Source of the DNA: Amphibacillus sp052055485
Lineage (GTDB): Bacteria > Bacillota > Bacilli > Bacillales > Amphibacillaceae
NCBI RefSeq assembly: GCF_052055485.1
Contig: NZ_CP197171.1
Coordinates: forward strand, 620,001-684,000
Direction of reading: 5' to 3'
DNA length: 64,000 nt
Part shown: piece after piece, positions 43,966-53,201 of the stretch
Numbering within the stretch: position 1 is the first letter of the stretch
How the letters are laid out: each line of letters starts with the position of its first letter
Translations under genes and position numbers: made by a program
The notes under the pieces: model-generated
The model's input: the letters and a program-made list of their open reading frames with translations, nothing else
Told to the model about the DNA's origin: nothing
The model's database searches: none

Positions 43966-44221
43966 AGGAATCCCCCTTTCTTAAATATAGCCAAGGTTTT
44001 TTAATATTAATAATATTCACCCTTAATACATTGTCATTAATTCCCATCGTACGACAAATCATTAACATCATGAATACTTAAGTAAAATAGCATATTTGCT
44101 ACGAGCAAAAGTCTATAGTAATTATACATGATAACCTTTCCAAAACAGATATTGATCTATTAGGTAAATTAAATTATAATAAATTTAACCTGATAGGTCA
44201 ATTGAAAATAAAGGTGATATA

Positions 44222-44845
44222 ATGCTTTCAAAACTTAAGAATCTGGAATCTAGAAGAAAAGATCCTATTTTAAATGCAGCATTAAAGGAATTTGCAATGA
44301 AGGGATTTGACAATGCCTCAACAAATGTAATTGCAAAAGAAGCTGGAATTTCAAAAGGATTAATGTTCCACTATGTAAATAGCAAAAAAGATCTATTTCT
44401 ATTCCTTTATGATTACTGTACGAAGATGATTGAAGAAGAATATCTTGGTTTAATCAACTTTGACGAACAGGATATTTTTGAAAAACTCCGACAATCTTAT
44501 CTACTTCAGCTTGAGTTGATCCAAAAGTATCCTTGGATTTTCGAATTTATTAATCTCTCTTCTGCGACAAAATCTGATGAAGTGAATAGAGAACTAGAAA
44601 AAAGAACAAATGAAAAGCTATCCTCATGCCATGAAACAATGTTTGATCATGTTGATGAATCTAAATTCAGAACAGAATTGAATGTCGAAAAAGCTAAACA
44701 GCTTATTTTTTGGGCGAATATTGGTTTTACCGATCAAATACTTGAGGAAATGAGACATACAGAAACTTCTGAATTAGATTATGATCATATTCTTGCAGAA
44801 CTTGATGGATACCTTGATGAACTAAGAAAAGTTTTTTATCAATAA
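44222..44845 (+). CDS. TetR-family regulator
   Basis: A 207-residue TetR protein. The HTH is at about 15-60 (ILNAALKEFAMKGFDNASTN, VIAKEAGISKGLMFHYVNSK). A helical effector domain follows, with WIFEFINLSSATKSDEV. AAAGGTGAT precedes the ATG. The region upstream contains GGTAAATT and AAATTTAACC half-sites around 44163-44193, a possible operator. It is followed by an unrelated methyltransferase gene 200 bp away, so its target is unclear. Confidence 0.88.
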   Translation: MLSKLKNLESRRKDPILNAALKEFAMKGFDNASTNVIAKEAGISKGLMFHYVNSKKDLFLFLYDYCTKMIEEEYLGLINFDEQDIFEKLRQSYLLQLELIQKYPWIFEFINLSSATKSDEVNRELEKRTNEKLSSCHETMFDHVDESKFRTELNVEKAKQLIFWANIGFTDQILEEMRHTETSELDYDHILAELDGYLDELRKVFYQ

Positions 44846-45042
44846 TTTGGTTTTATCCTGGTGTAACCCTGGCGATGGGCTACCCATTTTCAACTTATCG
44901 TTTTACGAGAGTAATGAAGTCCCCAACGTCGTATTGATCATTTAGAATCTGCTAGACATGAACATGTTTTTTTAAAAAAACGAAAAACTTCAAAATCCAT
45001 TAATTCATTTGAACTCAAATAACTAGAAAATGTGGGGATGAT

Positions 45043-45645
45043 ATGGATCGTCAATCGTTAATCAAAAAATTTGATAAACAAGCCAAAAAATATGATAAGC
45101 GGCGACAAAATGGTCACGGGAATCAATTTCGTCAACGAATTTTCCGGGAAGCAAAGGGAAAGGTTTTGGAAGTCGCTATTGGCTCAGGCCTTAACTTTCC
45201 TTTTTACAACAGCAATGTTGAATTGACAGGACTAGATTTTAGTCATGAAATGTTGCAAAAAGCACAGCTTGCAGCAAACGAGTACCCCTTTCAAACGACA
45301 CTCATTCAAAAAGATGTTGAAACAGTTGAATTTAGCGACAATAGTTTTGACACAATTATATCTTCAGCTAGTTTATGTGCCTATCAAGATCCCATCGATG
45401 TCCTAAACAAGTTTCAAAAATGGTGTAAGCCTGAAGGGAAAATACTGATGCTAGAGCATGGTATGAGTACAAATAAATTCTTGTCAGGGTTACAAAAAGC
45501 CTTGAATCCATTGGTCTTTAGAGTTGTAGGCTGCCATCAAGATAGAGATATGAATGAGATTGTAGAAAAGTCTGAGCTAAAGCTTATTAAGGTAGAACGC
45601 TACTTGGCGGGTTATTTGTATTTGATATGGGCTAAACCATGTTGA
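45043..45645 (+). CDS. Class I SAM-dependent methyltransferase
   Basis: A 200-residue methyltransferase of the UbiE/phospholipid N-methyltransferase-like group. SAM motif I is VLEVAIGSGLNFPFY (about residues 45-59), motif II LTGLDFSHEMLQKA, and motif post-II FDTIISSASLCAYQDP. The following FQKWCKPEGKILMLEHG is typical of the UbiE class. It has no signal. GGGG-type site before the ATG. Substrate unknown. Confidence 0.88.
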   Translation: MDRQSLIKKFDKQAKKYDKRRQNGHGNQFRQRIFREAKGKVLEVAIGSGLNFPFYNSNVELTGLDFSHEMLQKAQLAANEYPFQTTLIQKDVETVEFSDNSFDTIISSASLCAYQDPIDVLNKFQKWCKPEGKILMLEHGMSTNKFLSGLQKALNPLVFRVVGCHQDRDMNEIVEKSELKLIKVERYLAGYLYLIWAKPC

Positions 45646-45680
45646 TTATTGCAATTAGTTAGAGAAACTCACTTTCACTC

Positions 45681-45723
45681 GGCTTCGACATTTCCACACG
45701 ACATGGAAATCTTAGTCGAAGCT
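45681..45723. terminator. Hairpin after methyltransferase gene
   Basis: GGCTTCGACATTTCC (45681-45695) pairs with GGAAAT and GTCGAAGCT (45705-45723) with a four-base bulge. No long T run follows, so its terminator role is uncertain. Confidence 0.5.
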
Positions 45724-45818
45724 CCTTAGTCTTACTTATAATTAGGACTTTAAAATTTCTGCCTTGTCGAATGAATTTCTTTATTAAAATGTTAAATAAA
45801 AAGGTGGGTGAATTATAT

Positions 45819-46463
45819 ATGTCAGAAAAAATAACAGGCCCTAACCCAAATAAAATATACCCGATTGATGGAAATAGCCATGTTCAATTTATTAAACCAT
45901 CATTAACAAAGCCAAATATTAGGATTGGCGAATATACCTATTATGACAGCAAGAACGGAGAGCTTTTTGAGGATCAGGTTTTATATCATTATGAAATAAT
46001 TGGAGATCAATTGATCATCGGGAAATTTTGTTCAATTGGTCCTGGTGTCACTTTTATCATGAATGGGGCTAATCATCGCATGGATGGTTCTACTTATCCA
46101 TTTAATATCTTTGGCAAAGGGTGGGAAAAGCATACTCCTACATTAGATATGCTCCCCATCAAAGGAGATACTGTCATTGGCAATGATGTATGGATTGGGA
46201 TGGATGCTACCATCATGCCCGGTGTAAAGATCGGGGATGGTGCGATTATTGGGGCTAAATCTGTTGTCACAAAAGATGTTGAACCATACACAATAGTCGG
46301 TGGTAATCCTGCTAAGCAAATAAAAAAGCGGTTTGCTGAGTCGAAAATAAAAGAATTATTACAGATCAAATGGTGGTATTTTGAAAACCAGCTGATTAAC
46401 GATAATATCGATGCCATTCTTAGCTTAGATATTGAAGTGTTACAGAAGATTTCGAAGGGCTAA
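45819..46463 (+). CDS. Vat-family xenobiotic (streptogramin A) acetyltransferase
   Basis: A 214-residue left-handed beta-helix acetyltransferase that matches Vat proteins along its length. FIKPSLTKPNIRIGEYTYYD, EDQVLYHYEIIGD and the catalytic loop MNGANHRMDGS (His86) are present. Hexapeptide repeats such as VIGNDVWIGMDATIMPGVKI and a C-terminal IVGGNPAKQIKKRF follow. Vat enzymes acetylate the hydroxyl of group A streptogramins; CatB enzymes of the same fold act on chloramphenicol. I place the start at 45819 because AAGGTGG lies upstream. Resistance is likely but not shown. Confidence 0.9.
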   Translation: MSEKITGPNPNKIYPIDGNSHVQFIKPSLTKPNIRIGEYTYYDSKNGELFEDQVLYHYEIIGDQLIIGKFCSIGPGVTFIMNGANHRMDGSTYPFNIFGKGWEKHTPTLDMLPIKGDTVIGNDVWIGMDATIMPGVKIGDGAIIGAKSVVTKDVEPYTIVGGNPAKQIKKRFAESKIKELLQIKWWYFENQLINDNIDAILSLDIEVLQKISKG

Positions 46464-46691
46464 GATTAAATAACTTTAGTATCACTTACATGAATGTCTC
46501 CCTTTTTATAAAAATTGAACAGCACTTCACAAAAATCCGTTTTGATCAATTTTTTCAAAATGGTTTTTTTAATCTCTCATACAATACTTGTCAGTAAGAT
46601 AACTTTGATCAAAATCATTTCAGGACAACAATTGACGATATGACAAACAATTAAAAATAAATATTCGTTTGAAAATCCACGTCATTTCGTT

Positions 46692-46734
46692 TATAATAGT
46701 GAATGAATATAATTTATATTCATTCACTATTATA
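46692..46734. promoter_or_regulatory. 43-bp palindrome upstream of class C hydrolase
   Basis: Arms of 21 bp (left TATAATAGTGAATGAATATAA without its last base in the limit; 46692-46712, and complement at 46714-46734) flank a single T. A second imperfect copy (AATAGTGAATGAAT then TTAATCATTCAT, 46894-46926) lies 27 bp before the hydrolase start. The shared AATAGTGAATGAAT suggests a TetR-type operator pair. Confidence 0.65.
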
Positions 46735-46952
46735 AATTATTGCTGAGCATTTGGTCAAACCAGTCAGATCATCACCAGATCCATACTATTGCTGCTTTAC
46801 AGTAGAAGGGATGATTGTATTGTTGTCTGGAAGGCTTGTCAATAGTTTGTAGCCATTAACATCGCTTATATTAAGTGTGTACTTTTTCACCGAATAGTGA
46901 ATGAATTAAATAATTAATCATTCATATTTTTTATTTGGGAGGTACTATTGGA

Positions 46953-48509
46953 ATGAATAAAAAAAGTAAAACCCTTTTAGTAATTATAGTGTTGATCATT
47001 TTGCTATCGATTAGTGGGTACTTTCTTTTGTTACCAAAATCTAATCATGATCGCGACGAAACATCAGATATGTTTTCCGAGATCGATAACTATTTGATCA
47101 CTGAAATGAAGGCTCAAAAAATTCCTGGTTTATCTGTGGGAATTGTAAAAGATGATCAAATTGTTTATTTAAAAGGTTACGGCCATAGTGATCCATCTGG
47201 GCAACCTGTGACGCCAGACACGCCTTTTGGCATTGGTTCGATCAGCAAACCATTTACTAGTATTGCGATATTACAACTAGTGGAAGATAACAAAATCGAC
47301 TTAGATACTGCTGTAAAAAAATATCTTCCAACCTTTCAGGTGATTGGACATGATGAATCTGAAGATGCTTCATCTGCAATGACTGTTCGCCATTTACTAA
47401 CACAAACGAGCGGCTTCTCTCAATCATCTGCTTACAAAACAATGTTCATGACCAATAATGACGCAGATGCCTTAAAGAAAAGTGCAAGTGTTTTTACTGA
47501 AGGTGAAGAAAAGCTCAATCGGCCTGTTGGTGAGTCCTATGAATACTCAAACGTGAACACCATTATACTTGGGAGAATCATAGAAAAGGTTTCCAGTCAA
47601 TCCTATAATGAATATATGGAAGAGAACATTTTCTCTCAGTTAGCAATGGATAATAGTTTTGTCCTCAGGGGTGAAGCACTCGAACAAGGTTTAGCTACCC
47701 CACACAATCGATGGTTTGGTTGGAATCTACCCTATCATGGTCCGTATGTATACAATCGTGGCGAAGCTCCAGCCGGTTTTATCATGTCCAGCGCCAAAGA
47801 TATGAGTCAGTTTCTTCTGTCACAATTAAACAGCAGAGCATTAGAAGATGAGCCCCTCCTTACAAAAGAATCCATTGATTTAATGCAAAATATAACAGAT
47901 GCACCCCCTATTGGCTGGTTTGTAGATGACATCCATGGGATACAAGTTATCGGACATGCAGGTGGCTCTGTTGGCTATCAAGCACATACTTGGTTTTCTC
48001 CTGATGAACAACTTGGGGTTATTGTGCTCACAAACGCATTGGGAGTCATTGATTCATCTTTTCCAAATACAGAGATCACAACTGCTACCCATATTGCTTC
48101 AGGTATATTTAGTTTAATGACCAACCAGCCTATACCCGATCAAGGCTTGACTATCAGTCAGAAATATGGATTGATGAACACAATCCTTTTATTGCTCAGT
48201 GTATGTCTTGTTCTATCCATTTGGCGAATGTTCAAACGACGCCTCCATATATGGCAACAAAAAGACTTCAGCCGGACAAAACTAACATGGAAAATTGTGT
48301 TTATTTCCAGCCTTCATTTTATTTGGCCTGCTGGTATCCTTTGGATGACGTGGACGACTCAAATCCCTTTATGGCATGTTTTCACCATTTATCAACCCGA
48401 TTTAATCCTGTGGCTAAAAATAATGGCTATTCTTGTGGTTATTAAAGGCTTGATTGAGATTGGGTTTTTGTTAAGTGTTTTTATTATTAGAAAAAACCGT
48501 TTTCGTTAG
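46953..48509 (+). CDS. Class C beta-lactamase/penicillin-binding-protein-like serine hydrolase
   Basis: A 518-residue membrane protein. A signal anchor helix (about 6-25) is followed by a class C/esterase domain (about 45-385). Active-site motifs are SISK (nucleophile Ser in GIGSISKPFT), YSN (YEYSNVN) and HAG (VIGHAGGSVGYQ). C-terminal helices (about 415-440, 455-480, 490-515) give three membrane segments. This architecture is seen in Bacillus Pbp-like FmtA/PbpX/EstB relatives and in YbbE-like proteins. The start at 46953 follows GGGAGG. It lies downstream of two copies of an operator-like sequence. Whether it hydrolyses beta-lactams, D-amino-acid esters or other esters cannot be said. Confidence 0.88.
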   Translation: MNKKSKTLLVIIVLIILLSISGYFLLLPKSNHDRDETSDMFSEIDNYLITEMKAQKIPGLSVGIVKDDQIVYLKGYGHSDPSGQPVTPDTPFGIGSISKPFTSIAILQLVEDNKIDLDTAVKKYLPTFQVIGHDESEDASSAMTVRHLLTQTSGFSQSSAYKTMFMTNNDADALKKSASVFTEGEEKLNRPVGESYEYSNVNTIILGRIIEKVSSQSYNEYMEENIFSQLAMDNSFVLRGEALEQGLATPHNRWFGWNLPYHGPYVYNRGEAPAGFIMSSAKDMSQFLLSQLNSRALEDEPLLTKESIDLMQNITDAPPIGWFVDDIHGIQVIGHAGGSVGYQAHTWFSPDEQLGVIVLTNALGVIDSSFPNTEITTATHIASGIFSLMTNQPIPDQGLTISQKYGLMNTILLLLSVCLVLSIWRMFKRRLHIWQQKDFSRTKLTWKIVFISSLHFIWPAGILWMTWTTQIPLWHVFTIYQPDLILWLKIMAILVVIKGLIEIGFLLSVFIIRKNRFR

Positions 48510-48718
48510 TCTTTACTCTAGTTTAATAATGACAAAATGTTCTCAATTACCGAGAAAAAGTGTGAATTAAAAAAGCTATCTAAAAAACAGCGGTAAGATA
48601 CGTTGTCCAAGGAACAAAACGACGCAATTATCGTTGTTTGAACTGATGCTAATCAAGCAGGATAATTGGAAAATTACAGAGGATAAGTGTTCAAAATAAC
48701 TATTTTGAACATACTTGC

Positions 48719-48749
48719 AAATATAGGTTAACGATGTTAACCTATATTT
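48719..48749. promoter_or_regulatory. Operator palindrome before tetR
   Basis: AAATATAGGTTAAC (48719-48732) and GTTAACCTATATTT (48736-48749) form a perfect inverted repeat around GAT, ending 13 bp before the TetR start. The GGAGG site follows directly. It is the likely autoregulatory operator. Confidence 0.75.
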
Positions 48750-48762
48750 AGGAGGAATAATT

Positions 48763-49359
48763 ATGAAAGATAAGAGAATGAATGATACGAAAGAAAAAAT
48801 TATTGAAATTGTTGTAGAAGAAATTAAAGAAAATGGCTATTTAACAATTTCCATGAGAAAAATTGCAAAGAAATACAATATTACAGGAACAGCATTATAT
48901 AGACATTTTCACAATAAGGACGAATTACTTCAACATGCGCTTGTTCAAGTTTCACAGGATATTTACTTGAAATATCAAGTAGAAATTGAAGAATTATCAG
49001 AAGAGAAACCAACTGTTAAGCAAAAACTCACTCGTCTCGGAGAGGTACTTTTAAATCAATCAGTAAAAGATACAAATCTAATGGATTTTTTATTTTTTAG
49101 TGATTATGCTCGCAGCAGCTATAAAGAACAACATAATACACCATTTGTATTCTTAGAAGAATATAAAAATCTAATCCATCAAGCTAAAGAGGAATTTAAT
49201 CCACATATAGATGAAGGTACATTATTTATTGAATTATGGGCATTTATTCAAGGATATACATTACTAGTGCTAAACGGAGTAGCTATTTATGATTATAAGT
49301 TATTAGAGCAAGCCTTAAATAAGTTCATTAAGACAGATAAGGAGGAGATAGACATATGA
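48763..49359 (+). CDS. TetR-family regulator of NAD(P)H oxidoreductase operon
   Basis: A 198-residue TetR protein. HTH at about 10-55 (IVVEEIKENGYLTISMRKIA, KKYNITGTALYRHFHNKDEL) and a TetR_C-like domain (WAFIQGYTLLVLNGVAIY). GGAGG precedes the ATG. Its last codons overlap the start of the NAD(P)H oxidoreductase gene by 4 bp (ATGA), so they are one operon, probably induced by an electrophile or quinone via the palindromic operator upstream. Confidence 0.9.
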   Translation: MKDKRMNDTKEKIIEIVVEEIKENGYLTISMRKIAKKYNITGTALYRHFHNKDELLQHALVQVSQDIYLKYQVEIEELSEEKPTVKQKLTRLGEVLLNQSVKDTNLMDFLFFSDYARSSYKEQHNTPFVFLEEYKNLIHQAKEEFNPHIDEGTLFIELWAFIQGYTLLVLNGVAIYDYKLLEQALNKFIKTDKEEIDI

Positions 49360-49937
49360 AACAAACACTAATTATTTATGCACACCCATATAAAGGAAGC
49401 TTTAATCATGCCATTTTAATAAATGTAATAAATATACTGGAAAATAAAAATAAGTCATATGAAATCATTGATCTGTATGTTGATGATTTTGACCCACGTT
49501 ATACAGCGGAAGAACTTGCATTATTTTCTCAAGGTAAAACACTTGATCCCTTGGTTGTTCAATATCAAGAAAAACTAAATGAAGCAAGTTCAATTATTTT
49601 AATTAGTCCAATCTGGTGGAATGACATTCCTGCAATTCTCAAGGGGTTTTTCGATAAGGTGATGAAGCAAACATTCGCTTATCAAAGCAAGCCTACCGGG
49701 ATAAAAGGACTATTGACATCTATTCATTCAGCTACAGTTATCACAACCTCGACTTCACCTACTTGGTATCTACGTTTCATCAGTGGTAATTTTATTAAAA
49801 AGGTATTCTTAAATGGGACAATTAAGCAAATCGGTATCAAAAGACGTAATTGGATTAATTTTGGTGGAATCACAACTAGTACAAAAGAAAAACGTGAACT
49901 ATTTTTAAAATCACTTGAAAGGAAATTACAGATATGA
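49356..49937 (+). CDS. NAD(P)H-dependent flavodoxin-fold oxidoreductase
   Basis: A 193-residue flavodoxin-fold quinone/FMN oxidoreductase of the NQO1/MdaB/YwrO type. LIIYAHPYKGSFNHAI at the N-terminus, ILISPIWWNDIPAILKGFFD (about residues 76-95) and SYTTSTSP-type (TTSTSPTWYL) segments bind FMN and substrate. It probably reduces quinones or xenobiotics by two electrons. It overlaps the upstream TetR gene by 4 bp. Confidence 0.9.
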   Translation: MKQTLIIYAHPYKGSFNHAILINVINILENKNKSYEIIDLYVDDFDPRYTAEELALFSQGKTLDPLVVQYQEKLNEASSIILISPIWWNDIPAILKGFFDKVMKQTFAYQSKPTGIKGLLTSIHSATVITTSTSPTWYLRFISGNFIKKVFLNGTIKQIGIKRRNWINFGGITTSTKEKRELFLKSLERKLQI

Positions 49938-49945
49938 GTGGTTTG

Positions 49946-50166
49946 ACATAAAACAAAACTTCAATCAGTGGGAGTTTTTCGGCGTATAGGATGCACTAGT
50001 GCAAATATTTTCGATGGGACGAGTAACCGCAGTCCCAAATGTTTTCGATGGGACGAGTAATCATAGCCCCACACGCTTTTGGTGGAGCAATAATTAAGCG
50101 CAAATGTCTTTGGTGAGGCGAGTAATCCCAATCCCAGAACGCCATGAACTTAGCCTACATTCCCTA
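49946..50166 (+). repeat. Dispersed foldback repeat, copy F (left arm expanded)
   Basis: Begins ACATAAAACAAAACTTC and holds four consecutive left-arm units (GATGGGACGAGTAACCGCAG, GATGGGACGAGTAATC, GGTGGAGCAATAATTAAGCG, GGTGAGGCGAGTAATCCCAA). The right arm and 3' end are missing; it stops at the glycosylase gene. Confidence 0.7.
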
Positions 50167-51033
50167 CTATGAGTATATATCATACCAATAGGCAAGAAAT
50201 TTATAGCTTCCCCACTTATCATATACACTTTCTAGTTTTTGCTTAGTAGGTTTCTTCCCATTAAAATATTTTTTGATCACATGAGCTTTATATTCTGAAT
50301 CAACAGGTAATAAGTCATATTTCCCAAGTATCATGGCGAGTGTGTTAAATGCATAAGGGCCAACACCTTTGATCTCCTTTAATTTTGTAATATCACTGTC
50401 TAATACTTTATAGGATTCGAGGTCAAAAACAGGATCTAATGCTTTTGTAGCTGCATCAATGATGTATGCACTTCGATAGCCCACTCGTACATGTTCCTTC
50501 AGATATGATTCGCCAGCTTCTAGCACTCTCTCAGGTGTTGGAAAGGTTTTGAATTCATTCTGATGATTGGCTTTTACTGATTCGCCCAAGCCATTCACAA
50601 GGTTACTCACCATATTCATGGTCTGCTTCCATCTTGTATTTGTTGTTAATATGACTTTTACAACATCTTCAAAAAGTGAAGGCGAACGCAAAAGTCTTCC
50701 CTTTCTATTTGCGGGAATATGTAAAAGTTCCTCATGATCATGGCATAGAGCATAGAACGGCTCAAAGGAATCTTGTAATCTAAACATCCATGATACTTGG
50801 TCTTTAATCTCTTTCATGTCGTTATGATCTAAAGACATTTCAGTTTCGGTATTGATCATCAAATGATTACTGTGTTTTGAAATACACAATAATAGATTTC
50901 TATCCCTACTTAATCGGATCGGACGATAAAATAAACATTCTTCATCATGCCAATCATTAGGCGATAACATCCACCAGCCATAATCCGTTATCGCAGCTTT
51001 AAAATTAAATGTTTCATGTAAGGGAATTTTCAT
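50167..51033 (-). CDS. DNA-3-methyladenine glycosylase-like (HhH-GPD)
   Basis: A 288-residue base-excision glycosylase of the HhH-GPD superfamily, AlkA-like. The helix-hairpin-helix and catalytic Asp are seen as LKEIKGVGPYAFNTLAMILG then LLPVDSEY (about residues 220-250). An N-terminal TATA-box-like domain is followed by SLFEDVVKVILTTNTRWKQT (the GPD core start). It should remove alkylated purines from DNA. GGGA site before the ATG. Stand-alone. Confidence 0.85.
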   Translation of the reverse strand: MKIPLHETFNFKAAITDYGWWMLSPNDWHDEECLFYRPIRLSRDRNLLLCISKHSNHLMINTETEMSLDHNDMKEIKDQVSWMFRLQDSFEPFYALCHDHEELLHIPANRKGRLLRSPSLFEDVVKVILTTNTRWKQTMNMVSNLVNGLGESVKANHQNEFKTFPTPERVLEAGESYLKEHVRVGYRSAYIIDAATKALDPVFDLESYKVLDSDITKLKEIKGVGPYAFNTLAMILGKYDLLPVDSEYKAHVIKKYFNGKKPTKQKLESVYDKWGSYKFLAYWYDIYS

Positions 51034-51272
51034 GATCTATACCAGCCTTTCAAATTAGTTTACGTTAAATTCTGACTCCTAAGTTCCTTAGTGCTTTCTA
51101 ATATTTGCAATATGTCAACAAGATGAAGGTTATAAATCATTAAGTAATTAAGAACGTTCACTTTTTCATTAAAATTATAATACTCCGAATCATTAGCAAC
51201 GTTTTTTCATTCTTGGATAATTTGTTCTTTTGACATTATCAAAGCCACATCTATAGCCTCTTTAAGTATTCA

Positions 51273-51830
51273 TTACTTTTCCTCTTTCAGTGTCTCCCTA
51301 TGCCTTCGCACTCTAGATAAGTTTCCACATGTATCACTACTGCACCAATGCTTGCGTCCATTCCTTGTATTGTCATGAAAAACCCATCGACAATCTTCAT
51401 TCTTACAAAACTTCACACGCTTATATTCTCCTTTAGTAAATAATTTGGAAAAGGATAGAGCAATTTCAGAGATAAAAGTATCCCAACTCTGTCTATCAGA
51501 TACCAATTCTAATTCAAAGTGGTCCTCCTTCTTACTTAAAACTGGACTACGTTTTGCTTTATCCATAAAAGTATTTAATTTCATTAATTCATCAGCTGAT
51601 GGCAACTGATTCTGGGTTGTTTTTTGAAGCATATCTCTCATCAATTGACGTAAACTTTGCAATTCATGAATTGTCTGATCGGAAGGATAAGATAAATAAG
51701 TTAGATTCCAATCCTCAATAAAATATTTCACCCATTTAGAATTTGTTAGCCGATCTTCGGATTTTCCTGTTCCACGATAGTCATACCACATCGTATTTAT
51801 AATATCCAAGCAAATCATATCGCTAGCCAC
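51273..51830 (-). CDS. CGNR zinc-finger (ABATE) regulator
   Basis: A 185-residue protein with an N-terminal ABATE domain (about 5-125; CLDIINTMWYD, and a helical repeat region) and a C-terminal CGNR zinc finger (about 138-180). Four cysteines appear as KFCKNEDCRWVFHD and HWCSSDTCGNLSRVRRHR. The finger and the basic end suggest DNA binding; such proteins are presumed stress-linked transcription factors. AGGAGAAG precedes the ATG. Confidence 0.88.
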   Translation of the reverse strand: MASDMICLDIINTMWYDYRGTGKSEDRLTNSKWVKYFIEDWNLTYLSYPSDQTIHELQSLRQLMRDMLQKTTQNQLPSADELMKLNTFMDKAKRSPVLSKKEDHFELELVSDRQSWDTFISEIALSFSKLFTKGEYKRVKFCKNEDCRWVFHDNTRNGRKHWCSSDTCGNLSRVRRHRETLKEEK

Positions 51831-52442
51831 GTTGTCTTCTCCTTTATTTATTGTTAGTATTATTTTTTTATTATATCACGTAATACTTAAAACGTAAATT
51901 AACCATTACAAAAAGTGTTTTTACTTTATGAACAAAAAGATAGGTGAATTATGGTGGCAAGCTAATTTTATGAAGAATAAGTAACATTGTCGGATTGACC
52001 GTGTAAAAAATGATCGATTTAAACAACTTTATTTTCATTACAGATGAGGAAAATGGTATCATTGCCTTGTTGTTAGAGGCATAATTATTAATGAATTCAA
52101 ATGCTCCTCTTTCTAATTAATATTTATCAAAGAATAGGTTTTCTCAAATAATATCTTAATTGATCATTATTAAGGGTAGCCATAGGCTTATTCAGCAATA
52201 AACTACATTTCTAAGGCAAGAAATGTAGTCTTTACAATTTACATTTTAACAAGTCATAATATAGATACTTTAAAAATTCCAATAAATTTTCATAAAATTA
52301 TTATCTGTTATTTTCCTATAAACAGGGCACAAGAGTTGTACAATTAGGCGCTGTTTCAGTAGTCCCCTTTCTAGGTAAATAAGCATTTTAAAATAGGATA
52401 GTGTGATAAACTGTCCAGTAAGACTCATTTAGGAGGCATAAA
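51831..52442. other. Intergenic region, 0.6 kb
   Basis: No gene or repeat recognised. The composition is strongly AT-rich. Short repeats of TTATTAAT occur but nothing organised. Confidence 0.4.
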
Positions 52443-52982
52443 ATGATATATTTAGAAACATCAAGATTACAATTACGCGACTGGGATGAAGCAGATTTAG
52501 AACCATTTAGTCGATTAAATGCAGATGAAAATGTTATGAAGTATTTTCCCGGTACTTTATCATTCACTGAAACCAATGAGTTTTATAAATTAATTATATC
52601 CGAGTTTGAGGAATATGGGTTTGGATTATATGCCGTGGAAACAAAGGAAAATACAGAGTTTATCGGGTTTATAGGATTTCATAAAGCAGCATTTGAGGCT
52701 GATTTTACACCGTGTATTGAAATTGGCTGGCGATTGAAGAAAGAGGCTTGGGGGAAAGGATATGCCACTGAAGGTGTGGCAGCCTGTTTGCAGTATGGAT
52801 TTAACACATTGGGTTTTAGTGATGTTTATAGTTTTACAGCTGATATTAATAAGCCTTCGAAAAATGTCATGATAAAAAACGGAATGAATTTTATTAAAAC
52901 CTTTGATCACCCGAAAATTAAGAAAGACAGTCCTTTAAGCAAACATGTTCTTTATCATATAAAGCGAAATTCCAATCAGTAG
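52443..52982 (+). CDS. RimJ/RimL-type GNAT acetyltransferase
   Basis: A 179-residue GNAT of the RimJ/RimL group (ribosomal-protein alanine acetyltransferase-like). It begins LETSRLQLRDWDEADLEPFS, with FIGFIGFHKAAFEADFTP, EIGWRLKKEAWGKGYATEG (acetyl-CoA site) and a YSFTADINKPSKNVMIKNGM end. AGGAGG lies before the ATG. The last eight codons and the stop (52957-52982) come from the beginning of a dispersed repeat copy inserted into the 3' end, so the native C-terminus is altered. Confidence 0.88.
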   Translation: MIYLETSRLQLRDWDEADLEPFSRLNADENVMKYFPGTLSFTETNEFYKLIISEFEEYGFGLYAVETKENTEFIGFIGFHKAAFEADFTPCIEIGWRLKKEAWGKGYATEGVAACLQYGFNTLGFSDVYSFTADINKPSKNVMIKNGMNFIKTFDHPKIKKDSPLSKHVLYHIKRNSNQ

Positions 52983-53201
52983 GAATTCACATTCTCTCTC
53001 TGATTGAGACTGGGACTCAGAATAAGCAAAACTCTTATTCTTACGATATGAATGCTTCGTAGCTTTCCTTAGTGCGGATACTCGTCCTATCGTAGTGGTT
53101 TTGCGATTACTTGCTCCACCGCAGATATTTGCGGTTACTAACCCCACCGAAAATCATTATCATTGTTGCCTCGGGGTTTAAAGATGGTTACTTGTGATAA
53201 A
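52957..53201 (+). repeat. Dispersed foldback repeat, copy G (right arm expanded)
   Basis: A 245-bp copy with diverged ends (ATATAAAGCGAAATTCC and GGTTACTTGTGATAAA). It has the GGGACTCAGAATAAG hairpin and then three right-arm units in a row (GTGCGGATACTCGTCCTATC, TGCGATTACTTGCTCCACCG, TGCGGTTACTAACCCCACCG). No left-arm units remain. It supplies the stop codon of the preceding GNAT gene. Confidence 0.75.

Noticed and set aside
52935..53147. Minus-strand 70-codon frame
   Set aside because: It lies almost wholly in repeat copy G and its sequence follows from the right-arm units.
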